Shown: piece after piece, positions 32,179 through 41,010 of the stretch | How the letters are laid out: each line of letters opens with the position of its first letter | How positions within the stretch are numbered: the stretch's first letter is position 1 | Source of the DNA: Modestobacter italicus | Lineage (GTDB): Bacteria > Actinomycetota > Actinomycetes > Mycobacteriales > Geodermatophilaceae | Direction of reading: 5' to 3' | Assembly: GCF_019799965.1 (NCBI RefSeq) | Contig: NZ_JABGCJ010000001.1 | Location: 620,001 to 684,000 of the forward strand | Length of the DNA stretch: 64,000 bases | Program-made: the position numbers and the translations under genes | Notes under the pieces: generated by a model | Told to the model about the DNA's origin: nothing | Database searches by the model: none | What the model saw: only the letters and a program-made list of their open reading frames with translations

Positions 32179-33324
32179 GTGAAGATCCTGACCAACGCCC
32201 TCAGCCTCGAACGGCTCGGTGGCGTCGAGGTGAACGCCCTCGAGGTGACCCGCGCCCTGGTCAGCCGCGGCCACGAGGTGCACCTGGTGTTCGGGCCGCC
32301 GCTCAGCGACGGGGTGCTGCCGGACATGCGGCCGGAGTTCGAGGCCGCCGGCGTCACCCTTCACGGGCCGCAGGCGTTCCTCCCGCCCACCGTCGCCACC
32401 GCCGTCCCGGCCGCCCTGCGGTCTCTGCCGACCGCGTCGCTGGCCGCGCGACTGCGCCCGGACGTCCTCTGGCTGCAGCGTTTCGAGCACGCCATCTGGG
32501 GTCAGGTGGTCGCCCGGCGGTCTGGCACGCCGATCGTCTGCCACCTGCACCACGCGCTCAACGCCAGCCGGCTGGTCCCGGTTGCGGCCAGTGGGGTCCG
32601 CAGGTTCATCGCCGTCTCGGCCTTCATGCGCGAGCACTGGGCCGCCGCCGGCCTGGCCCCCGAGCGCATCGACGTCGTGCACAACGCCGTCCCCGAGGGC
32701 GGCTACCCGGTCGGCGGCCAGGCCGAGCGGGCCATGGCGCGTACCGAGCTGGGGCTGCCGCCGGACGTGCCGATCGCACTCTTCTACGGACGCCTGGACG
32801 AGTCCAAGGGCCTGCGGATGGCCCTGGACGCCTGGGACCGGGCGACACCTCGGCTGCGCGGCGCGCACCTGTTGCTGGCCGGCGACTTCACGCCGGGCGG
32901 GGACCCGGCGCTGCCGGGGCGGGTGGCTGAGCTCGTGTCCGGCGGCGCGGCCACGCTGCTGCCGGCGCAACGGGACGTCGTGCCGCTGCTGCACGCCACC
33001 GACCTCGTGCTCTTCCCCAGCCAGCTCCCCGAGTCGTTCGGGCGGGTCGCGCTGGAGGGGCTGATGACCGGCCGGCCGGTGCTCGCCACGTCGGTCGGCG
33101 GGGTACCGGAGATCCTGTCCGGCGCGCTGTCCCGGCTGCTCGTGCCGCAGACCGACGTGGACGCCTTCGCCGCGGGCCTGGTCGACCTCCTCGACTGGCG
33201 ACGGGCCGACCCGGGCCTCGGCACGCGCTGCGCGACCCAGGCGCGGGAGCACTTCTCGTTCACCGACCACGTCACCCGGGTTGAGCAGGTGCTCTCCCGG
33301 CACAGCCGGGGAGCCGCGCGCTAG
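32179..33324 (+). CDS. GT4-family glycosyltransferase
   Basis: This 381-aa GT-B enzyme (GTG start) shows MKILTNALSLERLGGVEVN, VCHLHHALNASRLVP, VHNAVPEGG, VPIALFYGRLDESKG and the donor-site segment LFPSQLPESFGRVALEGLMTG with the expected EX7E Glu pair. All landmarks of GT4 are intact. The stop is TAG and is shared, as the palindrome CTAG, with the stop of the convergent flippase gene (4-base overlap). It lies in the 7-kb interval flanked by the duplicated GT2 genes. Confidence 0.87.
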   Translation: MKILTNALSLERLGGVEVNALEVTRALVSRGHEVHLVFGPPLSDGVLPDMRPEFEAAGVTLHGPQAFLPPTVATAVPAALRSLPTASLAARLRPDVLWLQRFEHAIWGQVVARRSGTPIVCHLHHALNASRLVPVAASGVRRFIAVSAFMREHWAAAGLAPERIDVVHNAVPEGGYPVGGQAERAMARTELGLPPDVPIALFYGRLDESKGLRMALDAWDRATPRLRGAHLLLAGDFTPGGDPALPGRVAELVSGGAATLLPAQRDVVPLLHATDLVLFPSQLPESFGRVALEGLMTGRPVLATSVGGVPEILSGALSRLLVPQTDVDAFAAGLVDLLDWRRADPGLGTRCATQAREHFSFTDHVTRVEQVLSRHSRGAAR

Positions 33325-34877
33325 ACCGGCTGGGTGGGGGCCGCCGTCGGACCGTCGCCGGCCCGGGCCAGCCGCAGTTCCCGGAGGAACCACGGCAGGC
33401 AGGCCAGCGCGACCGCGAACCGGCCGAGGTCCCACGCCGTGTCCTGCGGCAACGACAGCGAGCCCGCGCTGACCGCGAGCGCGAGCCCGCCGGCCGCCAG
33501 GAGCCGGCGGGGGACGCCGGGCCAGACCACGTGTCCCGGCAGCGAGAGCCGGTGCAGCAGGGTCTGGACGCAGAAGGCGACGATGGTCGCGGCAGCCGCT
33601 CCCGGCAGCCCCCACAGGGGCAGCAGGAGCACGTTGAGGCCCACGTTGACCACGGCGGCGACGATCGCCGCGACCGCGAGGGACCGGGTGCGCTCGCGGA
33701 CGATGAGCTCGCGCGCCGAGGCGTTGCCGACGAGCACCGGGAACCCCGCGGCGGCCACCAGGAACGCCACGAGCACCAGCTCGTCGGGCCGGAAGCTCTC
33801 CGGCGCCGCGATCGTCAGCGCCAGTGGCGCGCCGAGGGTCATGCCCAGGACGACCGGGACCATCAGCCGGAACAGCGCGTCCCGGGAGCGTGCGATGAGT
33901 GCCCACCGCTGCGCCTCGTCCCGGACGGCACTGATCTGCGGCGCCCAGGCCGCGCTCGCCAGACCCAGCAACAGGATGGCGACGTTCCCGACGTTGTACG
34001 CGATCTGGTAGCGCCCCACCTCGGTGGCGCCCAGCACGCTCTGGATCACCAGCCGGTCACCGGCGTTCAGCACGTACACCGCGAGCGAGCTGACCATCAG
34101 CGGCAGGCCCATCCGCAGCGCCCGGCCAGCCAGCGGCACGTCCGCCGATCCGCGCCAGGTCGGCCGCACCAGGGCCAGGGCGAGCAGCAGCGTCACCACT
34201 AGTGCACCCAGGTGGCCCAGCGCGTAGGTGACCGCCGTCCGGGAGTCCGTGAGCACCAGCAGGGCCATACCGGTCACCGGGCCGCCCACCCCGTAGGCCA
34301 CGTTCACCAGGGAGAAGGCCTTCAACCGGTCCTGGCTGAGCAGTTGCGCGGAGGACAGCAGGACACCGGCGGCCGGCAACGTCCAGGCCAGGGCCACCAG
34401 CACGACGCCCTGCGCACCGGAGAAGCCCAGCAGGCCGCTCCACAGGCCCGAGGTGATGGCGGCGACCACGGACACCAGCGCGGCCAGCCCGACGCCCAGG
34501 GCGACCAGGGAGCGGGCGCCCCGGTCGTTGCCGGTCTGCGCCCGCAGCACCACCAGCGCCTGGTCCAGGCCCATCAGCGAGAGGACCACCAGGACCTGGC
34601 TCAGCGCGATCGCCGAGCTCAGCCGCCCGAACTCCGCTCCGGGGACGAGGTGGGCCAGCACCGGGAAGACCACAACGGCGGCGGCCAGCTGCACCGCCCA
34701 GATCGCCACGTACAGCAGCCCCCGGCCGAACAGGGACGGCGCGGCCGTCTCGGTCCCGGGGAGCGCGGCGGCAGCGCCCGCCTGCTCGTCGTGACCGGCG
34801 CGGGCCGGGGTCTCCGGATCCGGAGGTGCGCCGTCCGCCTGCCCGTGCACCGGGGCCGCTCCACCGGACGACGACAC
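33321..34877 (-). CDS. Wzx-like polysaccharide flippase (third)
   Basis: The 518-aa protein has a hydrophilic N-terminal extension of about 48 residues, then twelve to fourteen helices in the MOP-superfamily layout (GLLYVAIWAVQLAAAVVVFP, FGRLSSAIALSQVLVVLSLM). It would export lipid-linked glycan. GTG at 34875-34877 is the annotated start; a later start near the first helix is possible because the extension is low-complexity. The stop is TAG, sharing CTAG with the GT4 gene opposite. It is the third distinct flippase in 35 kb, implying several separate glycans. Confidence 0.78.
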   Translation of the reverse strand: MSSSGGAAPVHGQADGAPPDPETPARAGHDEQAGAAAALPGTETAAPSLFGRGLLYVAIWAVQLAAAVVVFPVLAHLVPGAEFGRLSSAIALSQVLVVLSLMGLDQALVVLRAQTGNDRGARSLVALGVGLAALVSVVAAITSGLWSGLLGFSGAQGVVLVALAWTLPAAGVLLSSAQLLSQDRLKAFSLVNVAYGVGGPVTGMALLVLTDSRTAVTYALGHLGALVVTLLLALALVRPTWRGSADVPLAGRALRMGLPLMVSSLAVYVLNAGDRLVIQSVLGATEVGRYQIAYNVGNVAILLLGLASAAWAPQISAVRDEAQRWALIARSRDALFRLMVPVVLGMTLGAPLALTIAAPESFRPDELVLVAFLVAAAGFPVLVGNASARELIVRERTRSLAVAAIVAAVVNVGLNVLLLPLWGLPGAAAATIVAFCVQTLLHRLSLPGHVVWPGVPRRLLAAGGLALAVSAGSLSLPQDTAWDLGRFAVALACLPWFLRELRLARAGDGPTAAPTQPV

Positions 34878-35265
34878 TCGTGCCCCTTCCGCCGTGACCG
34901 CCCATCGGCCCCGAGCACCGCCACGCTAGGTGGTCGGCGGCCCGGAGTGCGCTGTTCCGACCGGCGTCTCACCCACCCGGATGACGCGGCCGGTCAGCGG
35001 GCCGGACGGCGGGACCGAGCCCGCCGGAGAGGTGCAACGAGCAGCCGGGCCCGGCCGCTCACCCGTCCGATCGAACCTGGCGCCGTTCGTCACCCGAGCA
35101 GGGGAAGCCGGGTTCCCCGGGCCTGAGCCGACCCCGTACCAAGGTGACGCACAGTCACTGAGGAACCGACTCTCTTCACCTCGGCGAGGTGATCCCGGTT
35201 CGACCGCACCCCATGCGGCAACCGTGGGTCACCGCGACGAGGAGGGCCGGCCCCCAGCCACATGT
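34878..35265. other. Intergenic region before GT2 copy 2
   Basis: These 388 bases lie between the divergent flippase gene and the second duplicated segment. There is no supportable ORF. Promoters for both directions are expected but not recognisable. The right boundary with the duplication is sharp at 35265/35266. Confidence 0.4.
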
Positions 35266-35341
35266 ACGGGTGAGCGTTGACCCGCCGGGCGCACATTGGT
35301 CGCCACAGCCCGGCGGAGAGCAGAGGCGAAACCGGACCCGT
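35266..35341 (+). promoter_or_regulatory. Structured leader RNA candidate upstream of GT2 copy 2
   Basis: Same helices as in copy 1: outer ACGGGT/ACCCGT at 35266-35271 and 35336-35341, inner 9-bp hairpin at 35282-35290 and 35308-35316. The duplication starts at the first base of the outer helix, so the whole folded domain was copied with the gene. Confidence 0.45.
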
Positions 35342-36168
35342 CCCCCTCGAGAGGACAGATCCATGCCCCGCCGCACCACCACCGCCCTGTTCACCACCAC
35401 CCCCGCCAACCCCCGGGTCAGCGTGGTCATCCCCACCTACAACGAGGCCAAGAACCTCCCCCACGTCTTCGCCCTGCTCCCCGCCGACATCCACGAGGTC
35501 ATCGTCGTCGACGGCTGCAGCATCGACGACACCATCGACGTCGCCCGCACCCTCCGCCCCGACGTCAAGATCGTCCTGCAGAACCGGCGCGGCAAGGGCA
35601 ACGCCATGGCCTGCGGCTTCGCCGCCGTCACCGGCGACATCATCGTCATGCTCGACGCCGACGGCTCCGCCGACCCCCGCGAGATCCCCGACTACGTCGC
35701 CGCCCTCACCAACGGCGCCGACTTCGCCAAGGGCACCCGCTTCGCCAACGGCGGCGGCAGCTCCGACATCACCCGCATCCGCGCCTGGGGCAACCGCTGG
35801 CTCAACCGCGCCGCCAACCTCCTCTTCGGCACCCGCTACACCGACCTGTGCTATGGCTACAACGCCTTCTGGACCCGCTGCCTCGACGTCCTCGCCCTCG
35901 ACGCCGGCGACCGCACCACCCAGCACAAGCTCTGGGGCGACGGCTTCGAGATCGAGACCATCATCAACACCCGCGTCGCCAAGGCCGGCCTCCACATCGT
36001 CGAGGTCCCCAGCTACGAGTACGACCGCCGCTTCGGCACCAGCAACCTCAACACCTGGCGCGACGGCCTCCGCGTCCTGCGCGCCCTGCTCATCGAACGC
36101 CTCAACGGCACCGGCGCCACCCAGGCCGCCGCCATCCGCCGCATGCCCCCCGCCGCCCTCCCCACCCA
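35266..36168 (+). repeat. 903-bp direct duplication, copy 2 (GT2 gene plus leader)
   Basis: This is the partner of 28380-29282. The sequences upstream and the tails downstream are unrelated, so the exchange boundaries are within 1-2 bases of these coordinates. Confidence 0.95.
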
Positions 36169-36196
36169 GCGCACCGAGCTCTCCCGGACCGCCTGA
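35363..36196 (+). CDS. GT2-family glycosyltransferase, copy 2
   Basis: This 277-aa protein is identical to residues 1-268 of the protein at 28477 and then ends in nine unique residues (RTELSRTA-type tail) instead of a 40-residue Ala/Pro tail. The catalytic domain, including the DxD-like LDADGS site and the GDGFE segment, is complete, so both copies should be active. It is followed 122 bases later by a different GT2 gene on the same strand. The short form probably represents the minimal enzyme. Confidence 0.9.
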   Translation: MPRRTTTALFTTTPANPRVSVVIPTYNEAKNLPHVFALLPADIHEVIVVDGCSIDDTIDVARTLRPDVKIVLQNRRGKGNAMACGFAAVTGDIIVMLDADGSADPREIPDYVAALTNGADFAKGTRFANGGGSSDITRIRAWGNRWLNRAANLLFGTRYTDLCYGYNAFWTRCLDVLALDAGDRTTQHKLWGDGFEIETIINTRVAKAGLHIVEVPSYEYDRRFGTSNLNTWRDGLRVLRALLIERLNGTGATQAAAIRRMPPAALPTQRTELSRTA

Positions 36197-36318
36197 GCGG
36201 GTCCGGGGCGACCCGGACGGGGGTGCCCCGGACGAGTGAGAGCCCAGGTCAGAGAGGTGCGGGCGCCGATACGCTGCGGCCCCCGGACCACGTCCGGACA
36301 CCACACGAGAGGACGTCG

Positions 36319-37317
36319 GTGACCACTGCACCGGGCACCCGGACCACACGGCCGGAGAGCGGCTCCCGACCCGACGAACTGAGCATGAGCGTGGTGATCT
36401 GCGCGTACACGCTCGACCGCTGGGACGACATCGTGGCCGCCGTCGAGAGCCTGCGCCACCAGACCCGCCCGCCCGCGGAGGTGCTGCTGGTCAGCGACCA
36501 CAACCCCGAGCTGCTCGAGCGGGCCCGCAGTGCGTTCCCCGAGGTGATCTGCCTGCCCAACACCGGCGCCCGCGGCCTCTCCGACGCCCGCAACTCCGGG
36601 GTCGCGTCCGCCACCGGTGACGTCGTGGCGTTCCTGGACGACGACGCGACGGCCGATCCCGACTGGGTGGAACGGCTGCTGGAGGCCTTCACCGCGTCGA
36701 ACGTGATCGGCGTCGGCGGTCACGTGACGCCGAACTGGCGGGCCCCGCGGCCGAGCTGGTTCCCCGAGGAGTTCCTCTGGGTCGTGGGCTGCAGCTACGC
36801 CGGGCTGCCCACCACACAGGCCGAGGTCCGCAACCCGATCGGGGCCAACATGGCGTTCCGCCGATCGGTGTTCGGCCACAGCGGCGGGTTCGACCCGGAG
36901 ATGGGCCGGCTGGGCAAGGACGCGGCGGGGTGCGAGGAGACCGAGTTCTCGATCCGAGCCACCCGTGAGCAGGAGGGCGCCCGCATCCTGCTGCAGCCCA
37001 CCGCCGGGTGCAGGCACACGGTGACGCCCGACCGGGTCACCCGGGCCTACTTCCGGCGCCGCTGCCGTGCCGAGGGGCGGTCCAAGGCACTGGTCAGCCA
37101 GCTGGCCGGCGCCGACTCGGCGCTGTCCGCCGAGCGCAGCTACGTGAGCCGGACGCTGCCGCGCGCGGTGCTCACCGGACTGCGTCAGCTGCTCAGCGGC
37201 GACCTGTCCGGCGCCGCGCGGGTACTGGCCCTGATCGAGGGCACCGCGCTCACCGGCACCGCCTACGTCGCGGCCCGGGTACGGCTGACCACCCGCGGGG
37301 GCCGGCCGGCGGCATGA
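36319..37317 (+). CDS. GT2-family glycosyltransferase
   Basis: The 332-aa GT-A enzyme (GTG start after GAGAGGAC) shows SMSVVICAYTLDRWDDIVAA, ARGLSDARNSGVASATGDVV and AFLDDDATADPDW, where DDD is the metal/donor site. GANMAFRR and CEETEFSIRA follow near the catalytic base. The C-terminal 80 residues contain amphipathic helices that may bind membrane. Its stop overlaps the PPTase start (ATGA), coupling a glycosyltransferase to phosphopantetheinylation and acyl activation. It is the first gene of the three-gene plus-strand half of the acyl/glycan island. Confidence 0.88.
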   Translation: MTTAPGTRTTRPESGSRPDELSMSVVICAYTLDRWDDIVAAVESLRHQTRPPAEVLLVSDHNPELLERARSAFPEVICLPNTGARGLSDARNSGVASATGDVVAFLDDDATADPDWVERLLEAFTASNVIGVGGHVTPNWRAPRPSWFPEEFLWVVGCSYAGLPTTQAEVRNPIGANMAFRRSVFGHSGGFDPEMGRLGKDAAGCEETEFSIRATREQEGARILLQPTAGCRHTVTPDRVTRAYFRRRCRAEGRSKALVSQLAGADSALSAERSYVSRTLPRAVLTGLRQLLSGDLSGAARVLALIEGTALTGTAYVAARVRLTTRGGRPAA

Positions 37318-38006
37318 GCGGACGCTCGCCGGCCGGACCGGCCCGGGACTGGGACGTGCAGGTGCGGCTCGTCACCGTCGACGCCTCGCCCAGCGACGTC
37401 GAGGCGGCGCGCGCCTGTCTCACCCCGGCCGAGCTGGCCCACGCCGACCGGGGCGTGCCCCCGGTCCGCACCCGGCGGGTCCTGCTCCGCGCCGCGCTCC
37501 GCCAGCTCGCCGGGGAGGTGCTCGGGCTGACCGCCGCGGAGGTCCCGCTCGCCGACCCGCCGGGCCGCCCCGCGCTGATCGGCGCACTCGCCGGCCAGGA
37601 CGTCGACCTGGGCTGCTCCGCCAGCGGTGCCCTGGGCCTGGTGGCAGTGGCCCGCCGTTGCCGGATGGGCGTCGACCTGGAACGCCTGACCACGGCGGCG
37701 GCCGACGCCGAAGACTGGCTGACTGCGGCCGAGCAGACCGCGCTCGCGCAGCTGCCGGCGGATCGGTGGCCGGCGGCCCTGACCCGGGCGTGGACCGGCA
37801 AGGAAGCCGTGCTCAAGGGCGTCGGTACCGGGCTCCTGGTCGACCCGCGCACCGTGGACACCGCGGCAGCCCAGGCCGGCCACGGTCCCGCCGGCGACTG
37901 GCACCTCCACCCGCTCGACGTGCCCGCGGGGTGGATGGCGAGCCTCGCCGTCCGCCCGTCCGGCCCTACCTCCCGTGCTGCCGAAGGAACGGTGACCCTC
38001 CGATGA
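37314..38006 (+). CDS. 4'-phosphopantetheinyl transferase (Sfp type)
   Basis: The 230-aa enzyme moves the phosphopantetheine arm of CoA onto a carrier-domain Ser. Sfp-type motifs are present: ADPPGRPAL and LGCSASGALGLVAVA (usually an SHS-type region), MGVDLERL with the Mg-binding Asp and Glu, and RAWTGKEAVLKGVGTGL. The N-terminal region (about 100 residues) is the usual pseudo-dimer half. It overlaps by 4 bases both the GT2 upstream and the carrier-domain protein downstream, which strongly suggests that its target is the carrier domain of that protein. Confidence 0.9.
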   Translation: MSGRSPAGPARDWDVQVRLVTVDASPSDVEAARACLTPAELAHADRGVPPVRTRRVLLRAALRQLAGEVLGLTAAEVPLADPPGRPALIGALAGQDVDLGCSASGALGLVAVARRCRMGVDLERLTTAAADAEDWLTAAEQTALAQLPADRWPAALTRAWTGKEAVLKGVGTGLLVDPRTVDTAAAQAGHGPAGDWHLHPLDVPAGWMASLAVRPSGPTSRAAEGTVTLR

Positions 38007-40963
38007 GCCAGACGTCCCTCCGCCCGGCCTCCAGCCCCCCGCTGCCCGCGCGCCCTCAGGTCGCCGAGTTCCGTGACGTGCTCGCCCGGTCCACCGGACG
38101 GCCCCTGGCTGATGCCCTGGCCCTGCACGCGGACTCCGTGGCACACCTCCGCGACTTCTGGGCGACCTTCCTGAGCTGGTCACAGCTGGCCTGGGAGGGC
38201 AGTGCGGAGGAGGTGTGCACCAGCGACGACGTCGAGTCGGCCACCTTCTTCCCCGGCGTACGGCTGAACTATGCAGAGAACCTGTTGCGCCCCCTGGCCG
38301 GCGTGGACGACGACCGGCCGGCGCTGACCGCGCTGCACGCGGACGGCGGTCGGGAGCAGTGGACGCGGCGTCAGCTGCGCGAGGCCGTCGCCGACACCGC
38401 CACCGCCCTGGCCGTGCTGGGGCTGGGCGCCGGCGGCCGTGCCGTGGTCGTCGGCACGAACAACGGCAGCACCGTGATCGCGGCGCTCGCCACCGCCGCC
38501 GTGGGCGCCAGCATCTCCTCGGGCATGCCCGACATGGGGCCCACCGCGCTGCTGGGCCGCTTCACCCAGGTGGCGCCCACGGTGCTGCTGCTCGACCGCA
38601 CAGCCGCGCCGGCCGGCTGGGACGGCGCCCCCGGGGACGTGCTCGACCAGCTGCTCACCGGTCTGCCCACGGCCGGCACGCTGCTCGTCCTGGACGACCT
38701 GCCGCTGCCGGAGGTCCCCGACCGCCGGGTGCAGCGCCTGGGCGACGTCCTCGCCGATCTTGGACCAGGGACGCCGCGGACCCCGTGGCCCCGCCTGCCG
38801 TTCAACGACCCGCTGTTCGTGATGTTCTCCTCCGGCACCACCGGCCCGCCCAAGGCGATGGTGCACGGCATCGGCGGCACCCTGCTGGAGCACGTCAAGG
38901 AGCACCGGCTGCACGGTGACCTCGACGCCCGGGACACGCTGTACTTCCACACGACCACGGCCTGGATGATGTGGAACTGGCAGCTGTCCGCGCTCGCGGT
39001 CGGTGCCCGCGTGGTGCTCTACGACGGCCCGGTCACCGGACCCGAGACGCTCTGGCAGCTCGTCGCCGACGAGGGCGTCACCGTCTTCGGCACCAGCCCG
39101 GCGCAGCTCCAGCTCTCCCAGGACCTCGGCCTGCGCCCGGGCGAGGAGTTCTCGCTGCACCGCCTCCGCGCGGTGCTGTCCACCGGGTCCGTGCTGCACG
39201 ACTGGCAGTTCGACTGGTTCAGCGAGGCCGTCGGGCCGCTCCCGCTCCAGTCCATCAGCGGCGGCACCGACCTCGTCGGCTGCTTCGTGCTCGGGCACCC
39301 GGAACTGCCCGTGGTCCGGGGCCGCAGCCAGTCGCTCAGCCTCGGCATGGACGTCGCGGCCCTCGACCCGGCCGGCCGTCCCGTGCTCGGGGAGGCCGGT
39401 GAGCTGGTCTGCCGCACCCCGTTCCCGTCCCGGCCGGTGCACTTCCTGGCCGACCCGGACGGCGCCCGGCTGCACGCCGCCTACTACGCCGAGCACGCCG
39501 GCGCCTGGACCCACGGGGACGTCGTCGACCTCGAGGCGGACGGCACGGCCCGGGTGCACGGCCGCTCGGACGGCGTGCTGAACATCGACGGCGTCCGGAT
39601 CGGGCCCTCGGAGGTCTACCGGGTGCTCCGCACCGCCGTCCCCCAGGTCGCCCAGGCCGTCGCGGTGGAGCAGCGGCACCCCACCGTCCCCGGCGCCACC
39701 CGGCTGGTGCTGCTGGTCCAGCTGCGCGCGGGCGTCGTCCTGGACGGGCCCCTGGAACGGACCATCCGCGACGAGCTGCGGCGCCAGGCCTCGCCCGCCC
39801 ACGTCCCCGCCCTGGTCCTGGCGGTGCCGGCGGTGCCGATGACCCACAGCGGCAAGGTGTCGGAGAAGGCCGCCCGGGACACCGTGAACGGCGACCGGGT
39901 GGCCAACGTCGAGGCGTTGCGCAACCCGGGCTCGCTGACCGGCATCACCGAGGCCATGGCCGCCGCCGACGCTCGCCAGGTGGCCCCCGCCGAGCCGGAC
40001 CACGACCCGCACACCGCGGCAGTCCGGCGGCTCTGGCGGGAGCTCGGCGTCGTGCCGCACGAGGGCATCGACAGCTTCTTCGACCTCGGCGGCACGTCCC
40101 GCCAGTCGATGACCCTGCTGCGCCGGCTGCGCCTGGAGCTGGGAGCCGGTGTGCCGATGGACCAGTTCCTGGCCGACCCGACGATCGCCGGCCTGGCCGC
40201 CGCCGTCCGGCGTGCCGGCGCCGACCAGCCGCACGTCGTGCAGCTCGCCCCCGGCGACCCCACGGCCCCGCCGCTCTTCCTGCTCCACGACGCGTGGGGG
40301 GACGTCGACGTCTACCGCCCGCTGGCCCAACGCCTGACCGGCGTCGGACCGGTGTACGGGGTGCGCGCCCGGCTCACCGACGCCGACGGGCGACGTCGGT
40401 CGATCGCCGAGCTCGCCGCCGCGGCCGTCACCGAGCTGTCGGCCGTCGCGCCGGTGGGTCCCGTGCACCTCGCCGGGTTCTCCTTCGGCGGCCTGGTCGC
40501 CTTCGAGGCGGCCCGCCTGCTCGAGCTCCAGGGCCGGCCGGTCGGGTTCCTCGGGCTCCTCGACGTCCTGCCCCCGCGGGCGAGCATGACGTCGGTACGC
40601 CGGTGGGCACACGACCTGGCGGGGCAGCTCGGAGCCGTCGTCCCCGGCTTGGCCGACCGCCCGCTCCGCGAGGTGCTCCGGCAGCGGTTCCGCCCGGCCA
40701 CCCGGCCGGTGGACCGCCAGGCCCTCGACCACTCCGAGGTGGTCTTCGACCAGCACGCGTTGCAGCCCTACGGTGGCCCGGTCACCTACTTCCTGGCCCG
40801 CCGGCGGATCCCGGTCGCCGGGAACCTGCTGTCGGTGTGGCGTGCGGCCGCTCCCCGCCTCACGGTGGTGCCCGTGCCGGGCGCCCACTTCGACCTCCTG
40901 GCGGTCCGGCACGTCGAGGTGCTGGCAGCCCGGGTCTCGACGGCGGTGTCCGCCAGCCGGTAG
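38003..40963 (+). CDS. Acetoacetyl-CoA synthetase-like / acyl-carrier / thioesterase fusion
   Basis: The 986-aa protein has three domains. Residues 1-640 form an ANL adenylating enzyme of the acetoacetyl-CoA synthetase type, with SQLAWEG, TFFPGVRLNYAENLLRP, the P-loop FSSGTTGPPKAMVHG (about 273-287), HTTTAWMMWNW and the C-terminal Lys in THSGKVSEKA. Residues 670-735 are a carrier domain with FFDLGGTSRQS, Ser699 being the phosphopantetheine site. Residues 745-985 are a type I thioesterase with VHLAGFSFGGLVAFEA (Ser about 826) and GAHFDL. It probably activates a short beta-keto or related acid, loads it on its own carrier, and releases or hands it on. The stop is TAG. Confidence 0.85.
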   Translation: MSQTSLRPASSPPLPARPQVAEFRDVLARSTGRPLADALALHADSVAHLRDFWATFLSWSQLAWEGSAEEVCTSDDVESATFFPGVRLNYAENLLRPLAGVDDDRPALTALHADGGREQWTRRQLREAVADTATALAVLGLGAGGRAVVVGTNNGSTVIAALATAAVGASISSGMPDMGPTALLGRFTQVAPTVLLLDRTAAPAGWDGAPGDVLDQLLTGLPTAGTLLVLDDLPLPEVPDRRVQRLGDVLADLGPGTPRTPWPRLPFNDPLFVMFSSGTTGPPKAMVHGIGGTLLEHVKEHRLHGDLDARDTLYFHTTTAWMMWNWQLSALAVGARVVLYDGPVTGPETLWQLVADEGVTVFGTSPAQLQLSQDLGLRPGEEFSLHRLRAVLSTGSVLHDWQFDWFSEAVGPLPLQSISGGTDLVGCFVLGHPELPVVRGRSQSLSLGMDVAALDPAGRPVLGEAGELVCRTPFPSRPVHFLADPDGARLHAAYYAEHAGAWTHGDVVDLEADGTARVHGRSDGVLNIDGVRIGPSEVYRVLRTAVPQVAQAVAVEQRHPTVPGATRLVLLVQLRAGVVLDGPLERTIRDELRRQASPAHVPALVLAVPAVPMTHSGKVSEKAARDTVNGDRVANVEALRNPGSLTGITEAMAAADARQVAPAEPDHDPHTAAVRRLWRELGVVPHEGIDSFFDLGGTSRQSMTLLRRLRLELGAGVPMDQFLADPTIAGLAAAVRRAGADQPHVVQLAPGDPTAPPLFLLHDAWGDVDVYRPLAQRLTGVGPVYGVRARLTDADGRRRSIAELAAAAVTELSAVAPVGPVHLAGFSFGGLVAFEAARLLELQGRPVGFLGLLDVLPPRASMTSVRRWAHDLAGQLGAVVPGLADRPLREVLRQRFRPATRPVDRQALDHSEVVFDQHALQPYGGPVTYFLARRRIPVAGNLLSVWRAAAPRLTVVPVPGAHFDLLAVRHVEVLAARVSTAVSASR

Positions 40964-40972
40964 CCGCCCGGT

Positions 40973-41009
40973 CCCCGGCCGGGGTGCGCGCCGCGCGCCC
41001 CGGCCGGGG
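40973..41009. terminator. Strong bidirectional terminator hairpin
   Basis: CCCCGGCCGGGGTGCGC pairs with GCGCGCCCCGGCCGGGG (17 pairs, one G.T) around the three-base loop GCC. It occupies almost exactly the gap between the convergent acyl-fusion and GT2 genes. No T-run is present. Confidence 0.85.
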
Positions 41010-41010
41010 G

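Noticed and set aside
28380-36168. Composite transposon flanked by the 903-bp repeats
   Set aside because: The repeats carry only a glycosyltransferase gene and leader, with no transposase, terminal inverted repeats or target-site duplications.
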